A stretch of DNA of 64,000 nt from Bacteroidales bacterium (GTDB lineage: Bacteria > Bacteroidota > Bacteroidia > Bacteroidales > P3). Below, piece by piece: positions 36,582-45,960 of this stretch. Numbering within the stretch: the stretch's first letter is position 1; every line of letters starts with the position of its first letter. The notes under the pieces are model-generated. The model was not told the DNA's origin and made no database searches. It saw only the letters and a program-made list of their open reading frames with translations. The translations under genes and the position numbers were made by a program. Location of the stretch: assembly GCA_030523765.1 (NCBI GenBank), contig JAUNHX010000009.1, positions 1-64,000 on the forward strand, in the 5' to 3' direction.

Positions 36582-37847
36582 TTATACGGTAGCCGAAGCC
36601 CCGTTGTTACTTTCGTTGGCCACAGCCACCGTCTCTTTAAACTCTTTGCTTCGTTGCTTCCTCTCGTCGTCGGCCTGCTCCACCTTGTTGGTATCGTAGG
36701 CCACCGCCTGGATAACGCCGATAGCAAAGCCCATCATGATATAGGCCGTACCTCCACGACTAATGAGTGGCAACGTCTGTCCCGTTACAGGCAGCGCCCC
36801 TACCGCCACCGCCATATTCACCAACGCCTGTATGAAGATAAGGGAACCCAGACCCGCCGATACCAACGATCCGAAGAAACCCTTGCAGCGCCGCGAAATA
36901 CGGAGACAACGCATATAGAGGAAGCCATAGAGGAACAACACAATGATGCCCCCCATCATACCCGATTCCTCGATGATGATGGCATAGATAAAATCGTTGT
37001 CGGCCTCACTCATCAAGCGAGCATGGACCGTATTACCCACACCCACACCGAAGAAACCGCCCGTAGCCACAGCCATGCGGGCCATATTCTCCTGCGTAAG
37101 TTCGTCGGGATTGGGATGGAGCCACGAGTCGACACGGTGGCCCCACGTAGTGGCACGCTTCAGCATACCTTGCGAGTTGTTACTATTGTAGATACCCATA
37201 GCCTGCTCACGCTGCTGCTGATGGTATGCATGACTCGAATAGGCCAAGAAGGCCACACCCAGCGCCCCTACAATAGCCATGGTGGTAAGCACATAACGCG
37301 TATTGACACCGCCAATAAGCATCACCACTAGCGAAATAACAATCACCAATGCCGAGGTAGAGAAGTTTTCGCGCAGAATCAAACCTGCCGTAAGTCCCAC
37401 CAAGATGAGCAGTTGGTAGAAGAAAGGCTTCTCGTCGAGCATATCCTGATTCACAGCAATCTGGCGCGACAGATAAACCACCAACACCACCTTACCAATC
37501 TCCGACGGTTGGAACCGACCAATGATAGGGATAGCCATCCAACGGCCACCCAGCACCATCATAGCCACCAACAGTCCTAAACTGATAAGGTATAGCAGCC
37601 TCGACACCTTCGAGAAAGCCCTATAATTCATATTGGCCAACGCCACCACCTCCACAAAGGCCACCACCACAAAGGCAGCATGACGCACGAAAGCTCGCCA
37701 CGGAGTGGTATAGGCCTTGGTAACAGCCTGCAGCTCGATGGTGCTATATACAGCCACCAGCGATATCAGCATCAGCAGTATCACCACCAGCCACAACCAC
37801 AGGTCGCCCTTCAGCACATGCGATAGTTTAAACTTTCTTGCTTTCAT
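36582..37847 (-). CDS. ftsW: SEDS peptidoglycan polymerase FtsW
   Basis: 421 residues with about ten hydrophobic membrane segments. SEDS features include the motif GGRWMAIPIIGRFQPSEIGK and the C-terminal signature GQTLPLISRGGTAYIMMGFAIGV (interrupted here only for naming). FtsW polymerises glycan chains from lipid II at the septum with its partner transpeptidase FtsI. The C-terminal 45 or so residues are a charged cytoplasmic tail. Gene position between the murD remnant and murG fits ftsW rather than rodA. Confidence 0.94.
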   Translation of the reverse strand: MKARKFKLSHVLKGDLWLWLVVILLMLISLVAVYSTIELQAVTKAYTTPWRAFVRHAAFVVVAFVEVVALANMNYRAFSKVSRLLYLISLGLLVAMMVLGGRWMAIPIIGRFQPSEIGKVVLVVYLSRQIAVNQDMLDEKPFFYQLLILVGLTAGLILRENFSTSALVIVISLVVMLIGGVNTRYVLTTMAIVGALGVAFLAYSSHAYHQQQREQAMGIYNSNNSQGMLKRATTWGHRVDSWLHPNPDELTQENMARMAVATGGFFGVGVGNTVHARLMSEADNDFIYAIIIEESGMMGGIIVLFLYGFLYMRCLRISRRCKGFFGSLVSAGLGSLIFIQALVNMAVAVGALPVTGQTLPLISRGGTAYIMMGFAIGVIQAVAYDTNKVEQADDERKQRSKEFKETVAVANESNNGASATV

Positions 37848-37899
37848 GGTGTTTCTTTTTCTCTCTTTTGGGTTTGTTGTCCTAATTAGATAATCAACA

Positions 37900-38439
37900 T
37901 TATACTTCGTTCACTTCGACCGTAAACTGGGCCCCTTCGGTATAGGCATCGCTACCATTGTCGCCAGCAGGTGAAAAAAGCACCTTAGGGGTTTCAATAT
38001 TGCGGTAGAAAGCCAAATGGACCGCTTCGGCAATATTATGGGCATCGACCACCGAAGGCACCTCGCCATCAAAAGCCTGATGTAGACGGCTGGTATCGTT
38101 GCCTACCGCCACCAGCATCGTAACCTTCTCCTTGGCCAGCGGCACCAACTTGGAGTAGTCGGCCTGATTATCATCGCCATTGGCAATCCATACCAACTTA
38201 CCCTCATTACTATCGAGGGCATACCAAGTAGCGTTCACCGAACGAGAGGCAGCATCGTTCACAAATTCTGTTCCACGGATGCGAGCCACAAACTCCATAC
38301 GGTACGGCATCTCATCGAAGCGGTTGAAGCACTGGCGCATTTGTTCGTTGCGTAGTCGACGTAGTTTCAGCGAGTCGATACCTGCCAGTCCGGTATGAAT
38401 GCTCTCGCGTCCTTGTTTTGCTAAAGTTTCTATGCTCAT
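37900..38439 (-). CDS. Truncated MurD-like protein (C-terminal Mur ligase domain only)
   Basis: 179 residues at the murD position between mraY (32 bases away) and ftsW (52 bases). It aligns by eye with the last third of MurD: PYRMEFVARIRGTEFVND matches the PHRLEFVA...INDSKATN region, then TWYAL, DYSKLVPLAKEKV, LHQAF and VLFSP. The N-terminal UDP-binding and central ATP-binding domains are absent, and mraY directly abuts, so they were deleted, not frameshifted. Catalytic elements are changed: SKATN reads AASRSVN, the DKGxD element reads DNQAD, and the SFDxF/YEDRG tail is lost. The frame is open and coding-like, so it is probably a maintained pseudoenzyme, not decay. It cannot be a MurD ligase alone. 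Confidence 0.8.
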   Translation of the reverse strand: MSIETLAKQGRESIHTGLAGIDSLKLRRLRNEQMRQCFNRFDEMPYRMEFVARIRGTEFVNDAASRSVNATWYALDSNEGKLVWIANGDDNQADYSKLVPLAKEKVTMLVAVGNDTSRLHQAFDGEVPSVVDAHNIAEAVHLAFYRNIETPKVLFSPAGDNGSDAYTEGAQFTVEVNEV

Positions 38440-38471
38440 ATATATTGTTTCGATGTATTTTACAAATCAGA

Positions 38472-39761
38472 TTATCGCAGTTTGAGAGTGATGATACTCA
38501 TCAGCGCCAACATCAACGCCACAATCAGGAAGCGCATCACAATCTTTTCCTCGGCCAAGCCCTTCTTTTGGTAGTGATGGTGGATAGGAGTCATCAAGAA
38601 GGGTCGTTTCTCAACTGGCACCAACTGGTTGGGCGGTAGCTTATGCTTTCGTCGATAAAGCTTGCAGCCTGCCGTTTGGATGATTACGCTGAGATCCTCA
38701 ATCACATAGATACCACACAGCAGCGGCAGCAACAGCTCTTTGCGGATAAGCAGCGCATAAACGGCAATGATACCGCCTATGGCCAGCGATCCAGTATCGC
38801 CCATGAAGATTTCGGCCGGATGGGTGTTGAACCATAGGAAACCGATGGTAGCACCCATGAAGGCAGCAATGAAGACTACCAATTCACCGATATTAGGTAG
38901 ATACATAATATTCAAATAGTTGGCCGTGATGATATTACCCGACACCCAAGCCAAGATAGCTAAAGCACCACCATTCACCGAGGCCACACCTGTAGCCAAC
39001 CCATCGATGCCATCGGTGAGGTTGGCCGCATTGCTTACGGCTGTCACCACCAACACCACAATGATAACATAAAGCAGCCACACCCAACGCTCGGCCCACG
39101 GACCCATCCAGGTGATGAGTTTGGCATAATCAAGCTCGTTGTTCTTCACAAAGGGGATGGTGGTGCGAGTCGATTTCATATTATGGCCCGTCACAACAGC
39201 TACCGACTGACTGAGATGTTCTGTTTCGTTCTGTGCCGATTCGCTGATAATGGTAGCGTTGCCACCCTGCACCCCACTCATTTCACGCACCGTAATATCG
39301 GGATGGAACATCATAAGCAAACCAACCACAATACCCAAACTTACCTGTCCGAACACCTTATATTTGCCCGGCAATCCCTTTTTGTTTTTCTTGAACACCT
39401 TGATATAATCATCAACGAATCCTACCAAGCCTAGCCACAAAGTGGTGCCCAGCATGATAAGAATATAGATGTTGTCTAATCGGGCAAAAAGCAACACCGG
39501 TATAACAATGGCTGCCAGAATAAGCAAACCGCCCATGGTAGGGGTACCCTCCTTGGCTTTCTGACCATCGAGATTCAAATCGCGTACCGTTTCACCAATT
39601 TGCTTGCGACGCAAGAAATTGATAAACGGCTTACCGAAAATCACCAAAATCAGAATCGATGTAACAACCGACATGGCGGCACGAAACGAGAGGTAGTGGA
39701 ATACACCAGCACCCGGAACGTCGTAGACGCGATCAAGCCAGTCAAACAGGTAATACAACAT
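38472..39761 (-). CDS. mraY: MraY, phospho-MurNAc-pentapeptide transferase
   Basis: 429 residues with about ten membrane segments. It contains the family motifs FVDDYIKVFKKNKKGL (Mg-binding Asp pair), NLTDGIDGLA and the C-terminal HHHYQKKG. It joins UDP-MurNAc-pentapeptide to undecaprenyl phosphate to form lipid I. It is about 60-70 residues longer than E. coli MraY because of a polar loop (around 165-215, GGNATIISESAQNETEHLS), a known feature of Bacteroidota MraY. Lies 21 bases after murE. Confidence 0.96.
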   Translation of the reverse strand: MLYYLFDWLDRVYDVPGAGVFHYLSFRAAMSVVTSILILVIFGKPFINFLRRKQIGETVRDLNLDGQKAKEGTPTMGGLLILAAIVIPVLLFARLDNIYILIMLGTTLWLGLVGFVDDYIKVFKKNKKGLPGKYKVFGQVSLGIVVGLLMMFHPDITVREMSGVQGGNATIISESAQNETEHLSQSVAVVTGHNMKSTRTTIPFVKNNELDYAKLITWMGPWAERWVWLLYVIIVVLVVTAVSNAANLTDGIDGLATGVASVNGGALAILAWVSGNIITANYLNIMYLPNIGELVVFIAAFMGATIGFLWFNTHPAEIFMGDTGSLAIGGIIAVYALLIRKELLLPLLCGIYVIEDLSVIIQTAGCKLYRRKHKLPPNQLVPVEKRPFLMTPIHHHYQKKGLAEEKIVMRFLIVALMLALMSIITLKLR

Positions 39762-39782
39762 ATTTATGTTCCTTTTTTATCT

Positions 39783-41249
39783 TTATTTTTGTTTCTTTTC
39801 TTTCTTGTTGGCCAAAGCGGTAGCCACCTCCTCTTTGTCATCGAAATGGTGGCGCACACCGTTCACCTCCTGATAGGTTTCGTGCCCTTTGCCAGCCACC
39901 AAGATGATATCGCCCAGACGGGCCATCATGACGGCCGACTTAATGGCGCTGCGCCGATCGGTTATGCGGATGGTACGCGACAATGCCTCGCTGTCTAATC
40001 CAGCCTCCATCTGGTCGAGGATGACGTTGGGATCTTCGGTGCGAGGGTTATCGGAGGTGAGGATAACGCGGTTGCTCATCTTGGCAGCAATTTGTGCCAT
40101 GATAGGACGTTTCAGCGGGTCGCGATCACCACCGCAGCCCACCACCGTAATCACCTCGTGGTGTGGTTTCTTGATGTCATGGATGGTGGAAAGCACATTC
40201 TCCAGCGCATCGGGGGTATGGGCATAATCAACAATAGCTACCACCTCGTCGCCATGCACATACTCGAAACGACCAGCCACTGGCTTCAGTTCGCTTAGCA
40301 ATCGCAAGGCCTCGTCATTGGCCATCCCACATAGGGTGGCGGTGGCATAGATAGCGGTGAGGTTGTAGGCGTTGAAACGGCCCACCAACTGGGCCCACAT
40401 CTCAGTGCCATTGATGGCGAGGTTGAGACCATGGAAAGTGTTCTCGATGATTTTGCAATGGTAATCGGCCATGCGCTGCACACTGTAGGTCTTCACCATA
40501 GCACGGGTGTTCTGCACCATGGTCATGCCGTTGCGATCATCGATATTGACTAGCGCGAAAGCCTCGGCAGGCAAATCGTCGAAGAATTTCTTCTTGGCAG
40601 CGATATAGTTGGCCATGGTTTTGTGGAAATCGAGATGATCGTGGGTGATATTGCTGAAAATAGCACCAGCAAAGGTTAGTCCGGCAATGCGTTGCTGCAC
40701 CACCGCATGGGAACTCACTTCCATGAAGCAGTATTGGCAGCCCGCCTCTACCATCTGAGCTAGCAGATGGTTGAGTTCGAGAGCATCGGGGGTGGTATGG
40801 GTGGCAGGAACCTCCTGCTCATCAATACGGTTCACGATGGTGGAGAGGAGACCCGACTTATGGCCTGCCATTTGGAATAGGCGGTGAAGCAGTGTCACCG
40901 TAGTGGTTTTACCATTGGTACCCGTAATACCTATCAGCTTCAGCTTCGCAGAGGGATTGCCGTAGTAGTTGGATGCTATCTGCCCTAGAGCTACATCGGA
41001 GTTGTCTACTTGTAGGTATACCACCTTGTCGTCAAGTTTGGCAGGCAGCTGTTGGCACACCACCACACGGGCACCCCGCTTGATGGCATCGCCTATATAT
41101 TTATGTCCGTCAGTGTGCACCCCCACTTGAGCCACAAAGAGGTAATCCTCCTGTGCCTTGTTGGAGGCAAAGGTAATACCGGCCACCTCCATGTCGCGCA
41201 TTTGCGTGGCCTTGTATTGCACACCTTTTATGATATCTTTCAGTTTCAT
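39783..41249 (-). CDS. murE: MurE, UDP-MurNAc-tripeptide ligase (meso-DAP type)
   Basis: 488 residues. ATP P-loop GITGTNGKTTTVTLL, the carbamylated-Lys region and the C-terminal domain are intact. The motif SDNPRTEDP is the DNPR signature of meso-diaminopimelate-adding enzymes, so the organism should have DAP-type peptidoglycan. It adds the third residue to UDP-MurNAc-L-Ala-D-Glu. The need for that substrate implies that a functional MurD exists elsewhere. The end is Lys-rich (NKKEKKQK). Located between ftsI (29 bases) and mraY. Confidence 0.96.
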   Translation of the reverse strand: MKLKDIIKGVQYKATQMRDMEVAGITFASNKAQEDYLFVAQVGVHTDGHKYIGDAIKRGARVVVCQQLPAKLDDKVVYLQVDNSDVALGQIASNYYGNPSAKLKLIGITGTNGKTTTVTLLHRLFQMAGHKSGLLSTIVNRIDEQEVPATHTTPDALELNHLLAQMVEAGCQYCFMEVSSHAVVQQRIAGLTFAGAIFSNITHDHLDFHKTMANYIAAKKKFFDDLPAEAFALVNIDDRNGMTMVQNTRAMVKTYSVQRMADYHCKIIENTFHGLNLAINGTEMWAQLVGRFNAYNLTAIYATATLCGMANDEALRLLSELKPVAGRFEYVHGDEVVAIVDYAHTPDALENVLSTIHDIKKPHHEVITVVGCGGDRDPLKRPIMAQIAAKMSNRVILTSDNPRTEDPNVILDQMEAGLDSEALSRTIRITDRRSAIKSAVMMARLGDIILVAGKGHETYQEVNGVRHHFDDKEEVATALANKKEKKQK

Positions 41250-41278
41250 AGATTCGTTGATACTTGGGGTTGTGATGA

Positions 41279-43540
41279 TTAGTTGTCGAGTTCCAGCCGT
41301 ACGGTGTTGCCTTTGCTAAGCTGTGTACGGGGGGTAGGATATTGACGCACCACCTTGCCTACGCCAGTAAAGTGCACCTTATAACCCAACTGATGGAGCA
41401 GGGCAATGGCATCGCGTACCGTCATCCCCTTACAATTGGGCACCTGACCCTTGGGGAGAGTGTAGGGATAATAAGCGTTGCGTCCATGGGTACTATCGAT
41501 AGCCTCTTGGTAGATGGTCCACAGCGAGCTGGAGTCGGCGGTGTAATAAGGAATACGTAACGTTTCGTAAGCCTTCATGAGGGGTAGCTGTGGAGCCTTG
41601 ACCACATGGGGCTCCATATCCTCATAATTAGACTTCAAACTGGCATTCTTCTTGTCCATGCTGATGTTGCCCAATCGCTTATCGATGGCCACCACACAGT
41701 CGGCAATATCCTTGAACACCACAGCGGTGTTGCGGCCATAGGCCGGAATATCGTTGACCACCACTAGGCAAGAGTACTTAGGATTCTCAGCAGGGAAGAA
41801 ACCAGCAAAGGAGGCGTTGTAGCGGGTAATATTCTGATAGTTGTGGTAGGCTGTTCCGGTTTTACCAGCAATGCCATAGGTATTGTTCTTGATGTTGTCG
41901 CCCGTACCATGTTCTACCACACCCACCAGTAGATCTTTCATGATGGCCAGCGTATGGTCGGAGGCAATCTTTTCTTTGAGCACCACCGGCTTGATGGTTT
42001 GGTGTTTGGTACCCGTAACAATTTCGCGACAGAAGAGGGGCTTCACCATACGACCGTTGCCACCCATGGCATTGTAGAAGGTGAGTACCTGCAAGGGCGA
42101 CACCATGGTGGCATAGCCAAAGCAGAAGTTGAGGAAGTCGCGATAGGAACGCTCCACATCGACGATGGTGGCTTTGCTTTCGTTGGCCCTCACATCGACA
42201 TTGAGCACATCGTAGGGGAAGATGTTGCGTACCAAGGCCGGTAAGGCGGCACGGCGGTTGCGATAATATTTCCATCCCAGTTCGCACATACCTACGTTGC
42301 TCGACATAGAAATCACTTTGGCCACATTGGCACTGTCGATGCGGTTGTGGGTGCGATCGTCGGTGATGTAGCCCATACTACAGGGGAATGTTTTCTGTCC
42401 TACCTGCACCCGCATAGCGGTATCGATATGGATGGTGGTATCGTTCATCATGGCGGTGAGGATCACCGTTTTGAAGGTAGAACCAGGTTCGTAAACCGAG
42501 CTAACGGCCACATTGGCATTGGGCAGCTCGAGGTAGGTTTTGGTGGTGGTGTCGAAGGTGAGACTGCTGCAGGCCAACACATAGCCCGTTTCAATCTCCA
42601 TCAAGATGGCACAACCCGACTGACCGCCGTGGCGAGTAAGGACACGTCGCAGCGATGTTTCGGCAATATCTTGGAAACGGGTGTCGATGGTGGAGACGAT
42701 ATGGCTGCCATCGACAACGGGACGCACCTGGGTGGAGTCGAGGGTAAGAGTGTTGGTATCATTCTGATCGAGGGTAAGGGTGCGCACACCCCCTTCTTCA
42801 ACAGGAAGCCACACACCCATGGTAAGTCGCCGGCACATATACTGTCCGTCCTGACCGCGCAGCTGCTCGTCGTAGTAGCCTTCGAGTCCGGTGTAGGTGT
42901 CGCTTTCTCGTCCATTGCGGAAACCAATGGTGTTTTCGGCTAGATTGCCGTAGGTATGGGCACGTACCTTGCGGATAACACTCTTGCCACTCACGCTCTT
43001 CACAATGGCGGCACGCCAACCTTTGAAATGGCATATCTGCATCCAGGTGGAATAAGGCAGTCCACGTTGTACGAGGAAACATCGGCTAGGCTTGTCTTTG
43101 GCTTTCTCGGTATTGATTTTTTCGCGGAAGGTGTAGGCTGGTTTGCCAGTAGCCTCTTCGAGGAGGAAACAGATGCTATCGAGGTATTTCACATAGTTGG
43201 AATCGACAATGAGTGAGCCCAATACAGGGTTGCGGTTGGCATCGACAATGAGGTTGCCATGCTTGTCGTACTGCTTATTGACACGCCCAAGGTCGAGGTA
43301 GAAATCGCACACGGGGATGGTAGAGGCGAGGATTTTGCCATCGCTACTATAGATGTTGCCACGTTGGGCAGGGATGGTTTGGAGGTCGCGTTCGCGCTTG
43401 GCAGCCCTTTCACGCCACTCCTTGCCTTCAATCCACTGTGTTTTAATCATAGCAAAGAGAATAGAACCTCCTGCCAATGCGATGAGTAGCACGAAGAGGA
43501 TGCCCGTCAGTTTCAAGCCATTGTTTTTACCTTCGCTCAT
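41279..43540 (-). CDS. ftsI: Septal penicillin-binding protein FtsI (PBP3) with PASTA domain
   Basis: 753 residues. A single membrane anchor (about 10-31) precedes a pedestal domain (RGNIYSSDGKILAS) and a transpeptidase domain with the active-site motifs S354-T-F-K357, SSN at 413-415 and KTGTA at 560-564. The last 60 or so residues form one PASTA domain (PNCKGMTVRDAIALLHQLGY). It cross-links septal peptidoglycan together with FtsW in the periplasm. The length and PASTA tail are typical of Bacteroidota. Lies between ftsL and murE. Confidence 0.95.
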   Translation of the reverse strand: MSEGKNNGLKLTGILFVLLIALAGGSILFAMIKTQWIEGKEWRERAAKRERDLQTIPAQRGNIYSSDGKILASTIPVCDFYLDLGRVNKQYDKHGNLIVDANRNPVLGSLIVDSNYVKYLDSICFLLEEATGKPAYTFREKINTEKAKDKPSRCFLVQRGLPYSTWMQICHFKGWRAAIVKSVSGKSVIRKVRAHTYGNLAENTIGFRNGRESDTYTGLEGYYDEQLRGQDGQYMCRRLTMGVWLPVEEGGVRTLTLDQNDTNTLTLDSTQVRPVVDGSHIVSTIDTRFQDIAETSLRRVLTRHGGQSGCAILMEIETGYVLACSSLTFDTTTKTYLELPNANVAVSSVYEPGSTFKTVILTAMMNDTTIHIDTAMRVQVGQKTFPCSMGYITDDRTHNRIDSANVAKVISMSSNVGMCELGWKYYRNRRAALPALVRNIFPYDVLNVDVRANESKATIVDVERSYRDFLNFCFGYATMVSPLQVLTFYNAMGGNGRMVKPLFCREIVTGTKHQTIKPVVLKEKIASDHTLAIMKDLLVGVVEHGTGDNIKNNTYGIAGKTGTAYHNYQNITRYNASFAGFFPAENPKYSCLVVVNDIPAYGRNTAVVFKDIADCVVAIDKRLGNISMDKKNASLKSNYEDMEPHVVKAPQLPLMKAYETLRIPYYTADSSSLWTIYQEAIDSTHGRNAYYPYTLPKGQVPNCKGMTVRDAIALLHQLGYKVHFTGVGKVVRQYPTPRTQLSKGNTVRLELDN

Positions 43541-43579
43541 TGTTGTATTTCTATCTATTGCTATATATTAATGTATATC

Positions 43580-44053
43580 TTATTTATTCTTGTTGCGTTT
43601 GGTATCGATCACCTCTTCGGTGCGTACTATCTCGTAGGGGGGACCCGAAATGAGACCTACGCCTATGGTGTCGAGTTTCTCTGCTATGCGCGATATTTTG
43701 ATGCTTTCTTGATATTCGCGCTGCATCTGAATACGCTGTTCGCGCAGATAATCGATGTCGCGCTCCAGCTGGATCTTCTCTTTCGAGAGCTGTTCCACCT
43801 TGTAGCGATTCGACACCAAGATGATACAGAATAGCACAATTAAGCCTACCAAGGGCAGTTGCTTCATGGCCCACTTGCCACTCACCTTGGGCATGCGGAA
43901 CAGCGGCCGGCGGGCCGACTTGGCCTTGAGGGCCTCTTGGGTGGTAGCCGAGGAAGAGACATCGTCGGCAGGAGCTTCCTGCTGTTCGGCGCCTATGGTT
44001 TGGGGTTCTTCTAACCCCTCTTCGACCACTTTATCTCTAAACGAGTTTGCCAT
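43580..44053 (-). CDS. ftsL: FtsL-like divisome protein
   Basis: 157 residues: a cytoplasmic N-terminus of about 75 residues rich in Glu, Ala and Arg, one membrane segment (about 80-98, LPLVGLIVLFCIILVSN) and a periplasmic coiled coil (about 100-137, VEQLSKEKIQLERDIDYL). This is the FtsL topology, and position between rsmH and ftsI supports it. FtsL forms the FtsQLB complex that activates septal synthesis. Primary sequence conservation is low, so the name rests on topology and context. Confidence 0.82.
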   Translation of the reverse strand: MANSFRDKVVEEGLEEPQTIGAEQQEAPADDVSSSATTQEALKAKSARRPLFRMPKVSGKWAMKQLPLVGLIVLFCIILVSNRYKVEQLSKEKIQLERDIDYLREQRIQMQREYQESIKISRIAEKLDTIGVGLISGPPYEIVRTEEVIDTKRNKNK

Positions 44054-44068
44054 GTGCTGTATCGGTTT

Positions 44069-44986
44069 TTATTTGTCTTGTTTGGATTCAATTTTTTCGC
44101 CTATGCGCAACTTGGCGCTGCGGCTACGGTTGTTGCGTTCCAGCTCGCTAGCCGAAGGGGTGATGGCTTTGCGCGAAACGGGACGGATATTGGCCATGAT
44201 GTTGCCATAGAAGTCTTTTTCGAGTTTGCCTTCCACATTGCCAGTCTTCATAAGGTTTTTCACGATGCGATCTTCGAGCGAATGGTACGACATCACTACC
44301 AGTCGGCCACCAGGGTTAAGCACCTCGACGGCTTGGGTAAGCATCATCTGTAGGGCTTCTAGTTCGCCATTCACTTCGATACGCAGCGCTTGGAAAAGCA
44401 TGGCCAGATATTTGTTTTCCATACCGCGAGGCAGATGGTGTTGCACGGCCTGACGCAGATTCTGAGTAGTTACGATGGGCTGCTCTTTGCGGGCTGCGAC
44501 GATGGCACAGGCCATTTGCTTGGCATTGGGCAGTTCGCCATACAAGCGGAGAATGCGACACAACTCCTCTTCGTCGAGTTCGTTGACCAGATTGCTGGCG
44601 CTGGTGGGTTGCCGTTGATCCATGCGCAGATCGAGAGCCCCATCGAAGCGGGTAGAGAAACCACGGCTGGCCTCGTCGAACTGATGTGACGACACACCGA
44701 GGTCGGCCAAAATGCCATCTACGCGGCGGACGCCATTTAAACGGAGGTAGCTTTTGAGGAACTTGAAGTTTTCATGGATCAGGGTGAAACGGGGATCGTC
44801 GATGGCATTTTGAAGGGCATCGGCATCCTGATCGAAGGCCAGCAGTCGTCCTTCCTCGCCCAGATGTTCCATGATGCCACGCGAATGGCCGCCGCCACCA
44901 AAAGTGACGTCGACATAGATGCCGTCGGGACGCAGATTGAGTCCTTCGAGACATTCGTTGAGCATTACGGGCAGATGGTATTCCAT
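44069..44986 (-). CDS. rsmH: 16S rRNA m4C1402 methyltransferase RsmH (MraW)
   Basis: 305 residues, the expected size. It starts YHLPVMLNECLEGL and shows the SAM-binding motif YVDVTFGGGGHSRGI, then LADLGVSSHQFDEASRGFS and the C-terminal motif VVMSYHSLEDRIVK, all diagnostic for RsmH. It N4-methylates cytidine 1402 in the 16S rRNA decoding site. Second gene of the dcw cluster, 81 bases after mraZ and 15 before ftsL. Confidence 0.97.
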   Translation of the reverse strand: MEYHLPVMLNECLEGLNLRPDGIYVDVTFGGGGHSRGIMEHLGEEGRLLAFDQDADALQNAIDDPRFTLIHENFKFLKSYLRLNGVRRVDGILADLGVSSHQFDEASRGFSTRFDGALDLRMDQRQPTSASNLVNELDEEELCRILRLYGELPNAKQMACAIVAARKEQPIVTTQNLRQAVQHHLPRGMENKYLAMLFQALRIEVNGELEALQMMLTQAVEVLNPGGRLVVMSYHSLEDRIVKNLMKTGNVEGKLEKDFYGNIMANIRPVSRKAITPSASELERNNRSRSAKLRIGEKIESKQDK

Positions 44987-45067
44987 GATTTCTTTGTCCT
45001 TATTTTCGTATCATTTATTTGTCCGAAAAAAAGCAAAGAAAAATGAGGTTAGGAAAGGATTGTGGGA

Positions 45068-45541
45068 CTATTCGTCGGAGCGGTTTTTAAGGTCGGCAGG
45101 GAGCGATCCGAGGCGCTGGTTGGCCTTCTCGGCATAGTCGATAGCTTCAGAGTCGAGAGCCTGATACTTGCTGCTGCTCCACACCTCGATACAGCTGCCC
45201 ATGGCTTGAAGCACAATGTCTTTGGTGTCGCCTAGCAGGCGTTTCTGCTCCATGGGGATAACCAAGCGGTCGCTGTTGTCGAGTTCGATGATGTTGCCAG
45301 CGGTCATTTTGCGCAGCAGCTTGCGATCTTCGATGGAGTAGGGATTGAGTTGTCCCTGCAGCTTCTCGATTTCTTGCTCAAAACTGGAATAAGTCCACAA
45401 TTCTAAACACTCGGCATAGATACTAGGGCGTATAACAAAACGGCAATCTCCCTGTTGCAACTGATTTTTCAGTGCAATTGGGAGCTTGAAACGGCCGTTG
45501 CTGTCAAGCCTACAGTTCTCAGTACCAAGTATTAACGTCAT
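45068..45541 (-). CDS. mraZ: Transcriptional regulator MraZ
   Basis: 157 residues with two AbrB-like SpoVT repeats; the first holds GTENCRLDSNGRFKLPIALK and the second IELDNSDRLVIPMEQKRLLG. MraZ forms ring-shaped oligomers, binds repeated GTGGG-type boxes in its own promoter region and controls the dcw cluster, of which it is the first gene. No clear set of such boxes was found upstream here; two copies of TGTTGATAA occur at 45786 and 45797. Confidence 0.94.
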   Translation of the reverse strand: MTLILGTENCRLDSNGRFKLPIALKNQLQQGDCRFVIRPSIYAECLELWTYSSFEQEIEKLQGQLNPYSIEDRKLLRKMTAGNIIELDNSDRLVIPMEQKRLLGDTKDIVLQAMGSCIEVWSSSKYQALDSEAIDYAEKANQRLGSLPADLKNRSDE

Positions 45542-45899
45542 TCTTCGCTACTATTTTTCAATTTGCTAAATTACAAACTTTTTTCCAGTTACTGCCAAAA
45601 TTTTCCTTTTTTTTCCAAAAAAATCCATTGACTGACTTTCAATTACTATTACGCAACATTCGTTTTTTTGTTCCATTAGGGGGTAAAAAAAAACTTTTAT
45701 GAACATGATATTTATTTGTTTTATAATGATTTATAACGTTTTCAGAAGAACCCTTAGGAGGGCTGTTTTTCCCCACCAAAAGGGGTGTTGATAACCTGTT
45801 GATAAATATTTTTTGGGGTATAAAAAAATATATAATTCTTACTATACGGGAAAATGGATGATGAGAGAGGAACGAAACAAAAGGAGGGGTAAAGGAAGA
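45542..45899. other. Intergenic region upstream of mraZ
   Basis: About 360 AT-rich bases between the accessory island and mraZ. No gene is supported. It contains two 11-bp-spaced TGTTGATAA repeats (45786-45794 and 45797-45805; reverse complement TTATCAACA, close to the DnaA box) and should carry the dcw promoter, for which only a near match (TAATTTAG, minus strand) was seen. Confidence 0.5.
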
Positions 45900-45923
45900 G
45901 GCCAGCCCCTGGCGGGGCCGACC
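45900..45923 (-). terminator. Terminator of the HU-like gene
   Basis: On the minus strand GGTCGGCCCC pairs with GGGGCTGGCC (10 bp, two G-T pairs, loop GCCA), about 40 bases beyond the stop codon. The downstream T tract is short and interrupted. Confidence 0.55.
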
Positions 45924-45960
45924 TCACTTGAAGAATACCCTACTGGACTACAGACTGTTA

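Noticed and set aside
37900-38439. Frameshifted but otherwise complete murD
   Set aside because: mraY ends 32 bases upstream, leaving no room for the missing 270 or so residues in any frame.
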